Positions 62,680 to 64,000 of a DNA stretch of 64,000 bases are shown piece by piece (the first letter of the stretch is position 1; each line of letters opens with the position of its first letter). Source of the stretch: NCEH01 sp002257205 (GTDB taxonomy: Bacteria > Pseudomonadota > Alphaproteobacteria > Rhizobiales > Xanthobacteraceae); the NCBI RefSeq assembly GCF_043195105.1, contig NZ_JBAFWO010000001.1, one strand, 5' to 3'. A program made the translations under genes and the position numbers. The notes under the pieces were generated by a model. That model searched no databases, was not told the origin of the DNA, and saw only the letters and a list, made by a program, of their open reading frames with translations.

Positions 62680-62704
62680 GCGCGCCGCCCCCGTGGCGGC
62701 GCGC
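62680..62704 (+). terminator. Hairpin between dctP and dctQ
   Basis: GCGCGCCGCC (62680-62689) pairs perfectly with GGCGGCGCGC (62695-62704) around CCCGT. There is no T-run, so it may be an mRNA-stabilising or attenuating hairpin favouring dctP over the permease genes. Confidence 0.65.
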
Positions 62705-62883
62705 GGCGCGGCTGCCCACAGGCGCCCGGAGGCAGCCTGGCCGTGCCTGCCCACGCGTTGCGGGCCTGCCGCCTCGAACGCCGACATCGCTTGAAGAGTC
62801 CCGCCTGCCGGTCATGGAGACTTGCCAGTCCCTGGGACTTGGCGGTGCGGGCGGCGCTATCTGTATTCCTAAGGATACGACAA

Positions 62884-63555
62884 ATGGGCAGGTTCGGTCA
62901 GAGTGTCGATCGCGTGGAACGCATAATCATCGCGTTCCTGATGGGCGCCATGGTGCTCACCTCGTTCGCGCAAGTCGTCGCCCGCTATGTGTTCAACACC
63001 GGCTGGCTCGGGGCTCTTGAGTTCACCCGCATCCTGTTCGCCTGGCTCATCCTGTTCGGGATGTCCTATGGCGTGAAGATCGGGTCGCATCTTGGCGTGG
63101 ATACGTTCGTGCGGGCTTTTCCCAAGCCGATATTCCGGGCGTTCGCCATCTTCGGCGCGCTATGCGGCGTGCTTTATGCCGCCATCTTCTTCGCCGCCGA
63201 CTGGCTCCAGCTGTTCGGCCTTCCCACCAGCGGCGGGGCCTACAGCTATTGGCTGCGGACCTTCAACACCGGGATCGGCCTGCATGAATTGCGCTATCCC
63301 GAATGGGCGCAGCATGCCTTCGGCATGCAGGCCCGCGTCCACCGCTGGGTGGTCTATTTCATCCTGCCCCTTGGCCTTGCGCTGCTGGCGTACCGGTGCG
63401 CGCAGGCCGCGATCCAGATCTGGCGCGGTGAGCGCGAGATGATCACCATCTCCCACGAGAGCGGCGAGCTCATGGATGAGGAGACCTTCGCGGGCACCCA
63501 CGAACCTTCGGCGGCATCCGGGCGTGATGCGGCCGCGGCCAAGCGGGGGAAGTGA
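62884..63555 (+). CDS. dctQ: TRAP transporter small permease (DctQ type)
   Basis: A 223-residue membrane protein with four helices: about 12-38 (IIIAFLMGAMVLTSFAQVVA), 43-66 (FTRILFAWLILFGMSYGVKI), 82-104 (FRAFAIFGALCGVLYAAIFF) and 156-176 (VVYFILPLGLALLAYRCAQA). The length is above the usual 160-180 because of an extended polar loop (110-150) and an acidic C-terminal tail (GELMDEETFAGTHEP). ATG 62884 follows GGATACGACAA, a weak site. It works with DctM and needs a Na+ gradient. Confidence 0.88.
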   Translation: MGRFGQSVDRVERIIIAFLMGAMVLTSFAQVVARYVFNTGWLGALEFTRILFAWLILFGMSYGVKIGSHLGVDTFVRAFPKPIFRAFAIFGALCGVLYAAIFFAADWLQLFGLPTSGGAYSYWLRTFNTGIGLHELRYPEWAQHAFGMQARVHRWVVYFILPLGLALLAYRCAQAAIQIWRGEREMITISHESGELMDEETFAGTHEPSAASGRDAAAAKRGK

Positions 63556-63558
63556 GAC

Positions 63559-64000
63559 ATGGTCTCGTTTTTCCTCTGCGCTTCCTTGCTGGGACTGCTG
63601 TTCGCCGGCGTGCCGGTGGCCATCAGCCTCGGCCTCGCCAGTGTGCTGTCGATCGTGCTGTTCTCGTCGGACAGCATGTCCTCGGTGGCGCTGAAGCTGT
63701 TCACCGCCTCGCAGAGCTATACGCTGCTGGCGATTCCCTTCTTCATCCTGGCCTCTTCCTTCATGTCCACCGGGGGCGTCGCGCGCCGGATCGTGCACTT
63801 CGCGGTGGCCGCGGTGGGGCACATCCGGGGCGGCCTCGCCATCGCCTCGGTCATGTCGTGCATGCTGTTCGCGGCCCTGTCCGGCTCGTCGCCGGCGACC
63901 GTGGTCGCGATCGGCAGCATCGCCATCACCAGCATGCGCGAGGCGGGCTATACCAAGGAGTTCGCGGCGGGCATCATCGCCAATGCCGGGACCTTGGGCA
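63559..64000 (+). CDS. dctM: TRAP transporter large permease (DctM type), 3' truncated by the window
   Basis: 147 codons are visible. MVSFFLCASLLGLLFAGVPV, then AISLGLASVLSIVLF and AIPFFILASSFMSTGGVARR are standard DctM openings; LSGSSPATVVAIGSIA near 110 is the substrate/Na+ loop motif. It follows dctQ by three bases. Normal total length is about 425 residues, so most of the gene lies beyond the window. Confidence 0.92.
   Translation, partial: MVSFFLCASLLGLLFAGVPVAISLGLASVLSIVLFSSDSMSSVALKLFTASQSYTLLAIPFFILASSFMSTGGVARRIVHFAVAAVGHIRGGLAIASVMSCMLFAALSGSSPATVVAIGSIAITSMREAGYTKEFAAGIIANAGTLG

Overview
This 64 kb window is high-GC chromosomal DNA of an alphaproteobacterium, most likely order Hyphomicrobiales (Rhizobiales) and probably the Xanthobacteraceae. 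That placement is an inference. It rests on families and gene orders typical of the group (a DUF1285 / NUDIX / DUF6111-like / CCA-transferase run, DUF982, a MoxR / DUF58 / DUF4159 locus), on RIME-like intergenic palindromes, and on the codon bias. No rRNA gene or phylogenetic marker was available to test it.

Left edge (1-4.6 kb): the end of a type I restriction locus (a GIY-YIG/DUF4357 protein overlapping hsdR), then two tiny overlapping membrane-protein genes and a tRNA-Thr(GGT) whose 3' end faces the restriction genes. This could be the edge of a tRNA-borne island. From 5 to 7.9 kb there is a polyamine-type ABC transporter (potGHI) without a binding protein, followed by an acyltransferase-SGNH membrane enzyme and a small DUF6968-like protein. 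From 10.5 to 17.6 kb, on the minus strand, lies a four-gene MoxR / DUF58 / BatA-DUF4159 / VWA-GATase-like locus with an exact 21-bp inverted repeat inside it. From 17.8 to 24.1 kb the genes are mostly housekeeping: DUF1285, NUDIX hydrolase, DUF6111-like protein, CCA transferase, DUF2158 protein, hemF, a polytopic membrane protein and a HypT-like LysR regulator.

From 24.2 to 41 kb there is a large catabolic cluster. The minus strand encodes a binding-protein ABC importer (livK, livH, fused livM-livG, livF), an aldehyde dehydrogenase, an AroE-like dehydrogenase with altered substrate residues, an SDR, a fused alpha/beta thiamine-diphosphate E1 enzyme, an FAD 2-hydroxyacid dehydrogenase and a GMC oxidoreductase. 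The diverging plus-strand arm encodes a quinone oxidoreductase, two more SDRs and a GntR regulator. A TTGTSARGCAA-type motif occurs both in the livK/quinone-oxidoreductase divergent promoter and in a 13-bp palindrome just before the GntR gene, so local control by this regulator is plausible. The substrate cannot be named from sequence. A Crp/Fnr regulator, a degenerate receiver protein and a set of small stress-type proteins (CsbD, hydrophilic repeats, DUF982) follow at 41-43.7 kb.

The most striking unit is at 44.1-57.7 kb: a 10.2-kb gene for a giant type V autotransporter of about 3,400 residues, with a passenger full of Asn-Ser/Thr-Gly repeats and seven recurring modules. It is followed without an evident terminator by a TPR-sulfotransferase and an overlapping TPR/GT-B-like glycosyltransferase. 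I propose a dedicated adhesin plus modification-enzyme system. The window ends with a CitE-like CoA lyase, a second GntR regulator, a 3-hydroxyisobutyrate-dehydrogenase-like enzyme and a TRAP transporter (dctP, dctQ, truncated dctM), which are probably one hydroxy-acid or dicarboxylate uptake and oxidation module.
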